A DNA stretch of 64,000 bases from Ficedula albicollis (GCF_000247815.1 NC_021677.1:64218038-64282037); one strand, 5' to 3'. Shown: positions 17,641-33,639, numbered from the stretch's first letter. Notes: generated by a model from the sequence alone, not told the origin. A program made the numbers and translations.

Positions 17641-19990
17641 ACCCTGCTGCTCTGCTCTGCTCAGGGGGTGCTGAGAGTTGGGGACATCCCACCCTGGGGC
17701 TGACCCTGCTGCTCTGCTCAGGGTGCTGAGAGCTGGGGACATCCCACCCTGGGGCTGACCCTGCTGCTCTGCTCAGGGTGCTGAGAGCTGGGGACATCCC
17801 ACCCTGGGGCTGACCCTGCTGCTCTGCTCAGGGTGCTGAGAGCTGGGGACATCCCACCCTGGGGCTGACCCTGCTGCCCTGCTCAGGGGGTGCTGAGAGC
17901 TGGGGACATCCCACCCTGGGGCTGACCCTGCTGCTCTGCTCAGGGTGCTGAGAGCTGGGGACATCCCACCCTGGGGCTGACCCTGCTGCTCTGCTCAGGG
18001 TGCTGAGAGCTGGGGACATCCCACCCTGGGGCTGACCCTGCTGCTCTGCTCAGGGTGCTGAGAGCTGGGGACATCCCACCCTGGGGCTGACCCTGCTGCT
18101 CTGCTCAGGGTGCTGAGAGCTGGGGACATCCCACCCTGGGGCTGACCCTGCTGCTCTGCTCAGGGTGCTGAGAGCTGGGGACATCCCACCCTGGGGCTGA
18201 CCCTGCTGCTCTGCTCAGGGTGCTGAGAGCTGGGGACATCCCACCCTGGGGCTGACCCTGCTGCTCTGCTCAGGGTGCTGAGAGCTGGGGACATCCCACC
18301 CTGGGGCTGACCCTGCTGCTCTGCTCAGGGTGCTGAGAGCTGGGGACATCCCACCCTGGGGCTGACCCTGCTGCTCTGCTCAGGGTGCTGAGAGCTGGGG
18401 ACATCCCACCCTGGGGCTGACCCTGCTGCTCTGCTCAGGGTGCTGAGAGCTGGGGACATCCCACCCTGGGGCTGACCCTGCTGCTCTGCTCAGGGTGCTG
18501 AGAGCTGGGGACATCCCACCCTGGGGCTGACCCTGCTGCTCTGCTCAGGGTGCTGAGAGCTGGGGACATCCCACCCTGGGGCTGACCCTGCTGCTCTGCT
18601 CAGGGTGCTGAGAGCTGGGGACATCCCACCCTGGGGCTGACCCTGCTGCTCTGCTCAGGGTGCTGAGAGCTGGGGACATCCCACCCTGGGGCTGACCCTG
18701 CTGCTCTGCTCAGGGTGCTGAGAGCTGGGGACATCCCACCCTGGGGCTGACCCTGCTGCTCTGCTCAGGGTGCTGAGAGCTGGGGACATCCCACCCTGGG
18801 GCTGACCCTGCTGCTCTGCTCAGGGTGCTGAGAGCTGGGGACATCCCACCCTGGGGCTGACCCTGCTGCTCTGCTCAGGGTGCTGAGAGCTGGGGACATC
18901 CCACCCTGGGGCTGACCCTGCTGCTCTGCTCAGGGTGCTGAGAGCTGGGGACATCCCACCCTGGGGCTGACCCTGCTGCTCTGCTCAGGGTGCTGAGAGC
19001 TGGGGACATCCCACCCTGGGGCTGACCCTGCTGCTCTGCTCAGGGTGCTGAGAGCTGGGGACATCCCACCCTGGGGCTGACCCTGCTGCTCTGCTCAGGG
19101 TGCTGAGAGCTGGGGACATCCCACCCTGGGGCTGACCCTGCTGCTCTGCTCAGGGTGCTGAGAGCTGGGGACATCCCACCCTGGGGCTGACCCTGCTGCT
19201 CTGCTCAGGGTGCTGAGAGCTGGGGACATCCCACCCTGGGGCTGACCCTGCTGCTCTGCTCAGGGTGCTGAGAGCTGGGGACATCCCACCCTGGGGCTGA
19301 CCCTGCTGCTCTGCTCAGGGTGCTGAGAGCTGGGGACATCCCACCCTGGGGCTGACCCTGCTGCTCTGCTCAGGGTGCTGAGAGCTGGGGACATCCCACC
19401 CTGGGGCTGACCCTGCTGCTCTGCTCAGGGTGCTGAGAGCTGGGGACATCCCACCCTGGGGCTGACCCTGCTGCTCTGCTCAGGGTGCTGAGAGCTGGGG
19501 ACATCCCACCCTGGGGCTGACCCTGCTGCTCTGCTCAGGGTGCTGAGAGCTGGGGACATCCCACCCTGGGGCTGACCCTGCTGCTCTGCTCAGGGTGCTG
19601 AGAGCTGGGGACATCCCACCCTGGGGCTGACCCTGCTGCTCTGCTCAGGGTGCTGAGAGCTGGGGACATCCCACCCTGGGGCTGACCCTGCTGCTCTGCT
19701 CAGGGTGCTGAGAGCTGGGGACATCCCACCCTGGGGCTGACCCTGCTGCTCTGCTCAGGGAGCTGAGAGCTGGGGACATCCCACCCTGGGGCTGACCCTG
19801 CTGCTCTGCTCAGGGAGCTGAGAGCTGGGGACATCCCACCCTGGGGCTGACCCTGCTGCTCTGCTCAGGGAGCTGAGAGCTGGGGACATCCCACCCTGGG
19901 GCTGACCCTGCTGCTCTGCTCAGGGAGCTGAGAGCTGGGGACATCCCACCCTGGGGCTGACCCTGCTGCTCTGCTCTGGGGGTGCTGAGA
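17641..19990. repeat. Minisatellite, 55-bp unit, about 42 copies
   Basis: Each unit reads GGGTGCTGAGAGCTGGGGAC, then ATCCCACCCTGGGGCTGACC, then CTGCTGCTCTGCTCA. Interior copies (about 17940-19740) are essentially identical. The first few copies differ (GAGAGTTGG, GCCCTGCTCAGG), and four copies near the right end read GGGAGCTGAG, which is the usual homogenised-centre, diverged-edge pattern. The array recurs after the nearby poly-G run, so its true length is open. Confidence 0.95.
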
Positions 19991-20010
19991 GCTGGGGACA
20001 TCCCAGAGAG

Positions 20011-20556
<546 letters not shown>

Positions 20557-20726
20557 CAGCTGGGTGACCTGAGTGCCTTCTGAGAGTTATGCTCCAAAAG
20601 TTTCCTCCGGGAAGGGTAAATAAAAGGAAAGAAGTTTTAAGATCTGTAACCCTCGGAGCTTTAACGGTTAAACAAACGTGGTCCTTGCTGCTCTGTGCTC
20701 AGTAGCAGGCACTGCTGCTCTGGGTC
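20557..20726. repeat. Array flank duplicated across poly-G, copy 2
   Basis: This matches 20011-20173 with an extra CTGTGCT and one substitution. It continues into unique DNA as ACTCAGAGAACACCC, so it is the copy joined correctly to the right. Confidence 0.9.
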
Positions 20727-20924
20727 ACTCAGAGAACACCCAGGAGACAGCAGAGTCTGGGGCCCAGCAGGAGCAGCATCTTCCACCCTTGGGTCAGAAT
20801 TAAACCCCAGAGGAGCAATTTTTCTTGTTGTGCCTTCATCTTTCTGCAAAGTGTTCTACCAGAGCCTGCAGCCTCTCCCAAGGGGAGCTGGGGCTGCTCC
20901 TGCATCCTTGCAATGGAGCTGGGG

Positions 20925-21375
20925 ACAGCACAGGGGACAGGGAAGGGGACAAGGGCACCACAGGGGACAGGGAAGGGACAATGACACAGCAGGGGACAGG
21001 GAAGGGGACAAGGGCACAGCAGGGGACAGGGAAGGGGACAATGACACAGCAGGGGACAGGGAAGGGGACAAGGGCACAGCAGGGGACAGGGAAGGGGACA
21101 ATGACACAGCAGGGGACAGGGAAGGGGACAAGGGCACAGCAGGGGACAGGGAAGGGGACAATGACACAGCAGGGGACAGGGAAGGGGACAAGGGCACAGC
21201 AGGGGACAGGGAAGGGGACAATGACACAGCAGGGGACAGGGAAGGGACAATGACACAGCAGGGGACAGGGAAGGGGATAAGGGCACTGCAGGGGACAGGA
21301 TAAGGGCACCACAGGGGACAGGGAACAGGAAGATGGCACAGCAGGGGACAGGGAAGGGACGATGGCACAAAGCTG
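20925..21375. repeat. Minisatellite, 60-bp unit of two 30-mers
   Basis: Two 30-bp variants alternate: AGGGCACAGCAGGGGACAGG and ATGACACAGCAGGGGACAGG, each followed by GAAGGGGACA. The 60-bp dimer is exact for at least four cycles (21001-21240). Edge copies vary (GGGCACCACAGG, GGGCACTGCAGG, AGATGGCACAGC). Confidence 0.95.
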
Positions 21376-22079
21376 GGATGAGTGGCTGGCACAGAACAGG
21401 CAGGGGCTGAGCCCAGGAATTGCTGGCACAGGAGGCAGAACTCCTGCCCTGGGCAGAGCCCAGAGAGGGGCTGGAGTCTCCTCCTGGGACATTCCAGAGG
21501 CACAGGACACAGCCCTGTGCCCTGAGCCCTGGGATGGCCCTGCTGGGGCAGGGAGGTGACACCAGTGACCCCTGGGGGGATGGCCCTGCTGGGGCAGGGA
21601 GGTGACACCAGTGTCCCCTGGGCTCCCTGCCAGCCTGTCCATGCTGGGACTCTGTGAGTCTGGGCTCCAATGACATTCTGCCACCTTTCCAAAGCCGGGA
21701 TGTTGGAAGGCAGCCACCCCTCCTCTCAGGGGGACAGGGAGCCCTTTGCACAAACACTGTGCTGCTGCTGCTGCTCCCAGCCAGGCTGGGTCTGTTCACA
21801 GCACACCCCAGCAACCATCCATGGAGCTGCTGGTCCCTGTGGCAGCTGCTGCCTGCAGGCTCTGCTGCAGCCGGCTCATCTCCTGAGCTCTCTGCCTTTC
21901 CCAGGCTCTGCAAAAGGCCGTGAAGGAGATTCAGGCAGAAAAATTGATTCTAAGCAGGAATTTTGCAACTTCCCGGCTTTGCAGGGGATCCACAGCACAG
22001 GTGGAGTCAGGCTACGCACAAGAGCAGCTGATGTGCTCTCCCCATCCGGGTTTGGTTCAATCAGCCCACATTTCATCTG
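21376..22079. other. Unique GC-rich stretch with a short duplication
   Basis: At 21532-21622 a 46-bp unit (GGATGGCCCTGCTGGGGCAG then GGAGGTGACACCAGTG) occurs twice. Nothing else is recognised. Confidence 0.5.
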
Positions 22080-22265
22080 ACCACCAGCTGGGAGATGTTC
22101 TCAGCCGTCCCAGGGCTCTCTCCAACTCAGGGATTGATGAAAGGCAGGCTGGCTCCCTGGGAAAAGCTGCCAACCACCAGCTGGGAGATGTTCTCAGCCA
22201 TCCCAGGGCTCTCTCCAATTCAGGGATTGATGAAAGGCAGGCTGGCTCCCTGGGAAAAGCTGCCA
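22080..22265. repeat. 93-bp tandem duplication
   Basis: Two copies at an offset of 93 bp begin CCACCAGCTGGGAGATGTTC and end GGGAAAAGCTGCCA. They differ at GCCGTCC/GCCATCC and CAACTCAGG/CAATTCAGG. The unit length is a multiple of 3, so an open frame spans both. Confidence 0.9.
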
Positions 22266-22957
22266 GGAGCAGATCAGTTCCATGCAAACCCTGCAGCAGC
22301 AGCTGCTCCCCTCCCATGGCAGCTCTCCTGCCATGCTGTGCTCTGATCCCCGGCTCTGGCAGCCCCTTGGCCGCTCCAAACCACGAGAAAAGGAGCCACG
22401 GACTCCTCCTGAGGGCTCTGCACTGCGGGTTTCAGCATCCTTTAGGGAAAAGCAGCCCTGCTGGAGCAGTGCCAGCTGCAGTCCTGCTGCCTGGAGCACC
22501 GGGGCTCTGTGGGATGGGTTTCCACTCCCACAGCTTCTCCTGGACCCGAGTCCTGAGCTGAGCTGCTCTGCTGCAGTCACTTCTCCAGGTTCCTGCCATT
22601 CCAGGACACCAGTCCTGCATCTCCCCTGTGAGCAGGAGCCGAGTCCTCCCCCCCCTCCCCGGGATAACCTGCAGCGAGAACATGTGGGATGGTTACAGGG
22701 AAATCCTGCTGCCAGTGACACAGCCTGCCAGGATGTTCAGCTTGGTACCCCTAAGAAAGGGCTCCTCACGAAAAGCACAGTCATTCCCAAGGAAATGTGT
22801 TTCCCCAAGCTTCCCACGGGCACACAGCTCCCACTGGAGCTCCCACAGTGGCTCCCAAACGGGAGCAGCAGCAGGAGCGCAGCCAGCCCTGCAGGCACAG
22901 CGGGAGCCAGCATTGCTGCTGGCACCAGGAGCTGCTCCCGGCCTCAGGCACCGGCTG
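22266..22957. other. Unique GC-rich stretch, no gene assigned
   Basis: Long frames run through this stretch into the adjacent poly-G, but no domain, repeat family or splice structure is visible. It is CAG/CTG-rich. Confidence 0.4.
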
Positions 22958-24187
<1,230 letters not shown>

Positions 24188-24430
24188 GCCTCCAGGGCCA
24201 CATCCACGGATTTATGAACATCCCAGGAATGGGGGCTCCACCCTGCCCTGGCCAGCCTGTTTAAATTCTTTACAACCTTTTCCATAAAGAAACTTTCCTG
24301 ATATAACCCTGAGCCTGCCCTGCCCAGCCTGAGGCCGTTCCCTCTCCTCCTGTCCCTGTCCCTGTTCCCAGAGCCCGACCCCCCCGGCTGTCCCCTCCTG
24401 GCAGGGAGTTGTGCAGAGCCACAGGGGCCA
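24188..24430 (-). mobile_element. CR1 LINE fragment, minus strand, cut by poly-G
   Basis: CTCCAGGGCCACATCCACGG, TTCCATAAAGAAACTTTCC, GCCTGAGGCCGTTCCCTCTC, CTGTCCCTGTTCCCAGAGCC and GGGAGTTGTGCAGAGCCACA follow reverse-complement CR1 order further 5' than most copies here. The expected continuation (CTGAGCCTCCTTTTCTCC) is lost in the poly-G run. Confidence 0.75.
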
Positions 24431-25850
<1,420 letters not shown>

Positions 25851-27029
25851 TGTGGGACAGGCACTGCCCTGTCCTTCACATCCACAGTGCCAGGAAGGTG
25901 GGACCCCCTTTGGGAGGGGACAGGACAGGGGAGGTGACACACTCACACGCCAGGGGCAGGGCTGTCACCTGCAGCACCGTGGGCCTGGGATGTCCCCCTG
26001 GAATGTGACCCTGGAACATCCCCCTGCAATGCCACCTGGAATATCCAGTCACCCCCTCCATCACCCTCGCAGCTCTCCCTGGTTTGTCTGAAAATAGCAG
26101 AGCACCAGAGGCAGAGCTGCCACCGTGGCTGCCCCCTGTGGGTCCATGGGCAGCCTGGCTGGAAGGGACCCTAAATCTGGCTCCACCTCTGGGATGCTCC
26201 TGCAGGGACCAAGGGCAGAGCAGCCTCCAGGAGGTGAGAGCCCTCCACGAGGTCAGAGCCTTTGTGCTGCTCAGGAAAATGCAAACTAAGGAATAATCCC
26301 ACAGGGTTTTAGATCAGCTACATTTTATGCAAAAGGAATTAACCTTTGTACCCCAGAGCTCCATCTCATCAGTCCCATCCCATGGTGGTGTCATCTTCCA
26401 GAGCCTTCCTGCTCAGGAGTCTTGAATAAGTTTAAAAATTTCCCACGTAAGCAAAAATGTAGCAAAGCACAAAGCTGCAGGTGAGGATGAGAAAACTGAT
26501 GGCCATTTTCAGTCTGAAAGCATCCAGGCATTTGTGCTCCGTGCAGAAACACACTCTGAATCCAGAAGATTCAGTGTAAAAACATCCAGGTATTTGTGTT
26601 CCCTGCAGAAACACACTCTGAATCCAGAAAATCCCCTGGTTTCTGAATCCCAGTGATGATCATTAGTGACCTGATTTCCCTCCCATGCACCTGGGGTTTA
26701 TTCTGGGTTCCAGGTGCTTTAACAGCTTTTCTGAGATGTTAAGGAGCAGGAGAATTCTCCTTCTGCATTAGGAGTTTTCCAAATCCATGGAATCTGAATT
26801 TCACCCAGCCACAGTGCTGGCACAGACTGAGGGATAATAAATAATGTGATGGACATCTCATCCCAAATAAAATTCCTGGGCAGCAATATCCATCCGAGAG
26901 ATTCCATCTGCAGTCGATTCAAAAAATGGGAGCGAAGTCCAAGGACAATTTATCCTTTTTTTTTTCCTGGGCTTTCTTGTAGGATTAAACCGAGTTTGGA
27001 GGGGTCAGTCTTCCTTTCGACTGCTTGAT
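25851..27029. other. Unique stretch with a 62-bp duplication
   Basis: At 26521-26634 a 62-bp unit (CATCCAGGCATTTGTGCTCC then AGAAACACACTCTGAATCCA) occurs about 1.8 times. The rest is mixed AT/GC with no recognised element. Confidence 0.5.
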
Positions 27030-27195
27030 GGCACAGGGCAGGGCTGGGTGGGATGTTGGGAACTGGGAATTCCTGGCTGGGCTGGGATTGCCAGAGCAGC
27101 TGTGGCTGCCCCTGGATCCCTGGCAGTGCCCAGGCCAGGCTGGACACTGGGACAGGGGGAGGTGTCCCTGCCCATCCAGGGGGGGATGGGCGGGT
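27030..27195 (+). mobile_element. CR1 LINE 3' region fragment
   Basis: GGCAGGGCTGGGTGGGATGT, GGGAATTCCTGGCTGGGCTG, CCAGAGCAGCTGTGGCTGCC, CCTGGATCCCTGGCAGTGCC and GGGGGAGGTGTCCCTGCCCA. Both ends are truncated. Confidence 0.85.
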
Positions 27196-27366
27196 ATTAC
27201 ATTTTATCTTCTTTTTTTCTTCTTGCCAGGTCAGGATTAAAACCTCAAGAGATGGAATTCTGTGTTTGGACTCAGATGTTGACTCACTCTCGTCCGTGTC
27301 GCAGTCAGTGCTGCAGCACTCGCAGCTAACGAGCTGAAAATGCAGAAATGGTGATGGATCTCGCTC

Positions 27367-27861
27367 CTCACAAGGAATTTTAAACTGCCCAATTAAGAAC
27401 TAACACCTAAATTATTTTTACTTTTAACCCAGTAACCAACCACCTGTGACCTGCAGTGCGACATTTTCTATCCAATTAAACAAGATCTCACCTAGACCCA
27501 GGAAGAAGAAGAAGAAAGAAACCTCTGCCCTAAACCCTCCATCTTGCTTTACACCTATCATTATATTCCAAAACCCCAAATCCCAAATTCTCCACCACGT
27601 GGCATTACACACGCCTCACAAGGAATTTTAAACTGCCCAATTAAGAACTAACACCTAAATTATTTTTACTTTTAACCCAGTAACCAACCACCTGTGACCT
27701 GCAGTGCGACATTTTCTATCCAATTAAACAAGATCTCACCTAGACCCAGGAAGAAGAAGAAGAAAGAAACCTCTGCCCTAAACCCTCCATCTTGCTTTAC
27801 ACCTATCATTATATTCCAAAACCCCAAATCCCAAATTCTCCACCACGTGGCATTACACACG
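27367..27861. repeat. Perfect 248-bp tandem duplication
   Basis: 27367-27614 and 27615-27861 are identical base for base. Each starts CTCACAAGGAATTTTAAACT and ends GGCATTACACACG. No poly-G or gap is involved. The AT-rich unit with an internal GAAGAAGAAGAAG may be part of an LTR element, but I cannot name it. The lack of any difference means either a recent event or an assembly duplication. Confidence 0.95.
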
Positions 27862-27981
27862 TCTATTCAAACTACACACCAGTCATGTTAGTTCTATCAC
27901 TCAATTTTGGAAGCTTCTCCACGGCCTCAGCTCAAAATCTGTGTTTTCTTGTGGGTCAGTGCCTGTCAGCACAGGAAGTCT

Positions 27982-30412
27982 CAAATTCAGTGTGCAGGCA
28001 GAAATTCCTGTTCAATCAGAAATTCAGTGTGCAGTGAGAAATTCAGAGTGCAGTCAGAAATTCAGTGTGCAGTCTGAAACTCAGTGTGCAGTCAGAAAAT
28101 CCATGTACAGTCAGAAATTCAGTGTGCAGTCTGAAACTCAGTGTGCAGTCAGAAAATCCATGTACAGTCAGAAATTCAGTGTGCAGTCTGAAACTCAGTG
28201 TGCAGTCAGAAAATCCATGTACAGTCAGAAATTCAGTGTGCAGTCTGAAACTCAGTGTGCAGTCAGAAAATCCATGTACAGTCAGAAATTCAGTGTGCAG
28301 TCTGAAACTCAGTGTGCAGTCAGAAAATCCATGTACAGTCAGAAATTCAGTGTGCAGTCTGAAACTCAGTGTGCAGTCAGAAAATCCATGTACAGTCAGA
28401 AATTCAGTGTGCAGTCTGAAACTCAGTGTGCAGTCAGAAATTTGTGTGCAGTCAGAAATTCCTGTTCAATCAGAAATTCAGTGTGCAGTGAGAAATTCAG
28501 AGTGCAGTCAGAAATTCAGTGTGCAGTCTGAAACTCAGTGTGCAGTCAGAAAATCCATGTACAGTCAGAAATTCAGTGTGCAGTCTGAAACTCAGTGTGC
28601 AGTCAGAAATTTGTGTGCAGTCAGAAATTCCTGTTCAATCAGAAATTCAGTGTGCAGTGAGAAATTCAGAGTGCAGTCAGAAATTCAGTGTGCAGTCTGA
28701 AACTCAGTGTGCAGTCAGAAAATCCATGTACAGTCAGAAATTCAGTGTGCAGTCTGAAACTCAGTGTGCAGTCAGAAATTTGTGTGCAGTCAGAAATTCC
28801 TGTTCAATCAGAAATTCAGTGTGCAGTGAGAAATTCAGAGTGCAGTCAGAAATTCAGTGTGCAGTCTGAAACTCAGTGTGCAGTCAGAAAATCCATGTAC
28901 AGTCAGAAATTCAGTGTGCAGTCTGAAACTCAGTGTGCAGTCAGAAATTTGTGTGCAGTCAGAAATTCCTGTTCAATCAGAAATTCAGTGTGCAGTGAGA
29001 AATTCAGAGTGCAGTCAGAAATTCAGTGTGCAGTCTGAAACTCAGTGTGCAGTCAGAAAATCCATGTACAGTCAGAAATTCAGTGTGCAGTCTGAAACTC
29101 AGTGTGCAGTCAGAAATTTGTGTGCAGTCAGAAATTCCTGTTCAATCAGAAATTCAGTGTGCAGTGAGAAATTCAGAGTGCAGTCAGAAATTCAGTGTGC
29201 AGTCTGAAACTCAGTGTGCAGTCAGAAAATCCATGTACAGTCAGAAATTCAGTGTGCAGTCTGAAACTCAGTGTGCAGTCAGAAATTTGTGTGCAGTCAG
29301 AAATTCCTGTTCAATCAGAAATTCAGTGTGCAGTGAGAAATTCAGAGTGCAGTCAGAAATTCAGTGTGCAGTCTGAAACTCAGTGTGCAGTCAGAAAATC
29401 CATGTACAGTCAGAAATTCAGTGTGCAGTCTGAAACTCAGTGTGCAGTCAGAAATTTGTGTGCAGTCAGAAATTCCTGTTCAATCAGAAATTCAGTGTGC
29501 AGTGAGAAATTCAGAGTGCAGTCAGAAATTCAGTGTGCAGTCTGAAACTCAGTGTGCAGTCAGAAAATCCATGTACAGTCAGAAATTCAGTGTGCAGTCT
29601 GAAACTCAGTGTGCAGTCAGAAATTTGTGTGCAGTCAGAAATTCCTGTTCAATCAGAAATTCAGTGTGCAGTGAGAAATTCAGAGTGCAGTCAGAAATTC
29701 AGTGTGCAGTCTGAAACTCAGTGTGCAGTCAGAAAATCCATGTACAGTCAGAAATTCAGTGTGCAGTCTGAAACTCAGTGTGCAGTCAGAAATTTGTGTG
29801 CAGTCAGAAATTCCTGTTCAATCAGAAATTCAGTGTGCAGTGAGAAATTCAGAGTGCAGTCAGAAATTCAGTGTGCAGTCTGAAACTCAGTGTGCAGTCA
29901 GAAAATCCATGTACAGTCAGAAATTCAGTGTGCAGTCTGAAACTCAGTGTGCAGTCAGAAATTTGTGTGCAGTCAGAAATTCCTGTTCAATCAGAAATTC
30001 AGTGTGCAGTGAGAAATTCAGAGTGCAGTCAGAAATTCAGTGTGCAGTCTGAAACTCAGTGTGCAGTCAGAAAATCCATGTACAGTCAGAAATTCAGTGT
30101 GCAGTCTGAAACTCAGTGTGCAGTCAGAAATTTGTGTGCAGTCAGAAATTCCTGTTCAATCAGAAATTCAGTGTGCAGTGAGAAATTCAGAGTGCAGTCA
30201 GAAATTCAGTGTGCAGTCTGAAACTCAGTGTGCAGTCAGAAAATCCATGTACAGTCAGAAATTCAGTGTGCAGTCTGAAACTCAGTGTGCAGTCAGAAAT
30301 TTGTGTGCAGTCAGAAATTCCTGTTCAATCAGAAATTCAGTGTGCAGTGAGAAATTCAGAGTGCAGTCAGAAATTCAGTGTGCAGTCTGAAACTCAGTGT
30401 GCAGTCAGAAAA
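27982..30412. repeat. Minisatellite of 19-bp monomers in 57-bp and 169-bp units
   Basis: The basic 19-mer is GTCAGAAATTCAGTGTGCA with variants GTCTGAAACTCAGTGTGCA and GTCAGAAAATCCATGTACA. From about 28060 to 28435 these three form a 57-bp unit repeated six to seven times. From about 28430 to the end a nine-monomer 169-bp unit (two bases shorter than 9 x 19) repeats about eleven times almost without change. The right edge breaks at GCAGTCAGAAAATCG. Confidence 0.95.
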
Positions 30413-31142
30413 TCGCATCCTCTGCTGTCTCTGCCTGTGGCCCCTCCCAGCCTGGGATTCAGTCACTGCCTCTGAGCAGAGGCTTCACCTTCGAAAATAA
30501 CAATTCCTAATCCTTTTCAGCTGGGTTTAACTGTGCCTGTGTCAGATTCTCAATGTCTTGTGATGGAAAGACTTAACGCCTATTAATTAGGATCAGTATT
30601 ACTATTTTTATGTGAAGTCTCCATGGTAATAATTCTGTTCTGGGAGGTTCCAGGGGAAAATTTGGGTTGATTTTGATATGAAGAGCTCAGACCATTGCCA
30701 CAAGGCTCTCAGTCTCTCAGCAGGGTCACTGTGAAAGACAAGATGCAGATTTTGTCCCTTTCCATCAGTTCCTGAGAGGATCATTTTTAGAGAAGCAGCT
30801 TCTCATAATTTGGGAGTTCAAGCACAGGAGTGTCTGTACATGTAATTACATTCCCCTTACCAAGCTGATTCCTTCTGAGATTGCTTTCTGGTGTGCAGAG
30901 TTTCTTGTTTGAAATTCCACCAAGCAGAGCTCAGAATTTCCTTGCCTGACACATTAAAAACCTTTTGCTTTTTAAGAGAAAAAAAGGATCAATCCATTCA
31001 CAGCCAGCTCTTGACTCCTTCTGGGGTAAAACATTCAGGCTGCACTCCGGATTTCTCTTTATTTTCAGGTTGGTTTTCTCCGAAAATTATTTATTCTTGC
31101 TTTTGTTGTGTTGTCATCTGAACACTCCTCACGTTTTCCCCA
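30413..31142. other. Unique AT-rich stretch, no gene seen
   Basis: Non-repetitive sequence without a recognisable coding block. Confidence 0.4.
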
Positions 31143-31198
31143 GAGCAGGGGACACCTCCCACTGTCCCAGTGTCCAACCTGGCCTTGGAACTGCCAGA
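31143..31198 (-). mobile_element. Short CR1 fragment, minus strand
   Basis: GCAGGGGACACCTCCCACTG and TCCCAGTGTCCAACCTGGCC then TTGGAACTGCCAGAG are reverse-complement CR1. The fragment runs directly into the next minisatellite, whose unit may have been captured at its edge. Confidence 0.6.
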
Positions 31199-31785
<587 letters not shown>

Positions 31786-32033
31786 AAGGAAAGAGGGGAC
31801 TGGTCCGTGCAGAGCAGCCCGGGCACAGCAGCAGGATCCGGGCTGGAGTTAACCCTGAGCCTCCTTTGCTGAGCTCACAGCCCTGGCTGGCTCTGACACC
31901 CGGGCTGGGCTCACTGGGGCTCACTGGGGCTCACTGGGGCTCACGGGCTCCAGACCTTGGTGAGCAAATGCCACCCCTGCCACAGCCCTGGGCCAAAAAA
32001 AATCATTTTTCAGTAATTTTCCAGCCCCACAAC

Positions 32034-32209
32034 GGCAGTCCAGGACAGAGCCTCTCTGAGAGTTGAGCACTTAGGTGAAAAATTTAAATGAGATATAAAA
32101 TAGTTCAGCTCAGATATTGATGGCAGTCCAGGACAGAGCCTCTCTGAGAGCTGAGCACTTAGGTGAAAAATTTAAGTGAGATATAAAATAGTTCAGCTCA
32201 GATATTGAT
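32034..32209. repeat. 88-bp tandem duplication
   Basis: Two copies of a unit starting GGCAGTCCAGGACAGAGCCT and ending CAGCTCAGATATTGAT, with two differences (GAGTTGAGC/GAGCTGAGC and TTAAATGAG/TTAAGTGAG). Confidence 0.9.
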
Positions 32210-32584
32210 TAGGGACTGAAACTGAAGTAGTTACAAGTAATTTATTCTTTATACCCTGACATAATACAGGAATTATTTAATTAGGAACAGAGTTATTTAC
32301 AGAAGGTGCATTTGTGGGGAGTTTGAATCGATAGGTTTAGTTAATAAGCAAAAATATAAATCTAGGTGGAGTTTAATTAACTGCAGGTCTGCAGCAGTTC
32401 TGTGGGAGCATCCCACTGGCAGCAGCTCTGGGTAATTTTTATGGCTAGCTGACCTTTAAATGAATTTCTGTGTGCAGGTTCCGTGCTCTCTCTAAGGCTC
32501 TCTTCACTCCCATGTTTAAGGGGGCAGTGGGAGGTGGGACTCGGGGCAGGGAGTGAGTTCCACCAGGGAAACTGTGCCAGGAAA
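32210..32584. other. AT-rich unique stretch, no feature named
   Basis: TTTATTCTTTATACCCTGAC and similar AT-rich sequence could belong to an old retroelement together with the 88-bp duplication upstream, but no ends or landmark motifs are clear. Confidence 0.3.
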
Positions 32585-32746
32585 ACTCTCCAGGAGAGCT
32601 GGAGAGGGGCTGGGGACAGGGCTGGAGGGACAGGACACAGGGAATGGGACACTGCCAGAGGGCAGGGATGGGTGGGATGTTGGGAACTGGGAATTCCTGG
32701 CTGGGCTGGGATTGCCAGAGCAGCTGTGGCTGCCCCTGGGTCCCTC
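32585..32746 (+). mobile_element. CR1 LINE 3' region fragment
   Basis: TCTCCAGGAGAGCTGGAGAG, GACAGGACACAGGGAATGGG, CTGCCAGAGGGCAGGGATGG, GGGAATTCCTGGCTGGGCTG and CAGAGCAGCTGTGGCTGCCC. The copy ends before the CAGTGCCCAAGG part. Confidence 0.85.
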
Positions 32747-33639
32747 CAGCCCTCAGTGAAGTCACTTCCCTCAGTTCAAAATGCAGCTCCTTTCCCTAAG
32801 CACGAGTCCCTTGCTGAGGGAAGTCTGCTGCAAAACTAGAAAAGATTAAGGAAAGTCGGAGTTTTGGACTTTTGGAAGAAAATCCTGCAGTGCTTAGGCA
32901 AATCTGTAATTTCCAAGGGAATTTCTGCTTGGATGACAGGCCTCTGGCTGTTTTTCTTTCTTTTGTATCAGTAGAAATAGAAATATGGATTTACTCAGAG
33001 TTGGATCAGTCCAGAGGTTGCAGAATTTATCCTCAGTACTTTAAAAACAGACTGTTTTTTGGAAGAGGAATAATTTTCTCTTTTCTCCAGAGGCAGCAGG
33101 AAGGATGGAGAACATGTTTCCCATTTCACTGCAATATTTTCCAGTGAAGGAAGGCCCAGATATTCCTGATCCGTTTGATAACACCCCTGCTCCATGGCAC
33201 CGACAGAAAAATGAGGGTGAGAAAACAAAAATCTATTTATTGGTCTCAGTGCCATTGTTTACCATAACAGAGATTTATCTGAGCACGGGCAGGAATCCCT
33301 TCCTCCTTCCTGCCAAGCTCTTGAACTGGGATTGAAGCCACTGACTTGTTTTAATTAACACTAATGCTCAATTAAATCAAGTCAGCATTTCAGATTCACG
33401 AATTACAAGCTGCAATTAGCGCATTGTTTGAAGGCAGCTGGTCAGGCTGCAGCCCCACAGCAGCCGAGGCGAGGGGTCCCGTGAGAGGCTCGGAGCTGCT
33501 CCAGGGGTCTGTCCCCGCCGCCTGACGGGGTCACCAGGAGCAGCCCCCCCCTGCAGGCTGAGCTGGGGGACTGGGGCTCTCTTCAAAGGAGCTGAGAGCT
33601 GGGAATGGCTGTGCAGCTCTTTGTTGGGAAGGCACATCA
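32747..33639. other. Unique stretch, no gene assigned
   Basis: Short frames of 76-118 codons occur but show no recognisable domain. Confidence 0.35.

Noticed and set aside
27982..30412. CRISPR-like regular spacing of a short repeat
   Set aside because: The spacers are themselves repeats of the same 19-mer, there are no cas genes, and the DNA is avian.
28065..30475. Recurring 116-codon frame resembling a repeated gene family
   Set aside because: It is only the 169-bp minisatellite read in one phase, starting and stopping at the same point in each unit.
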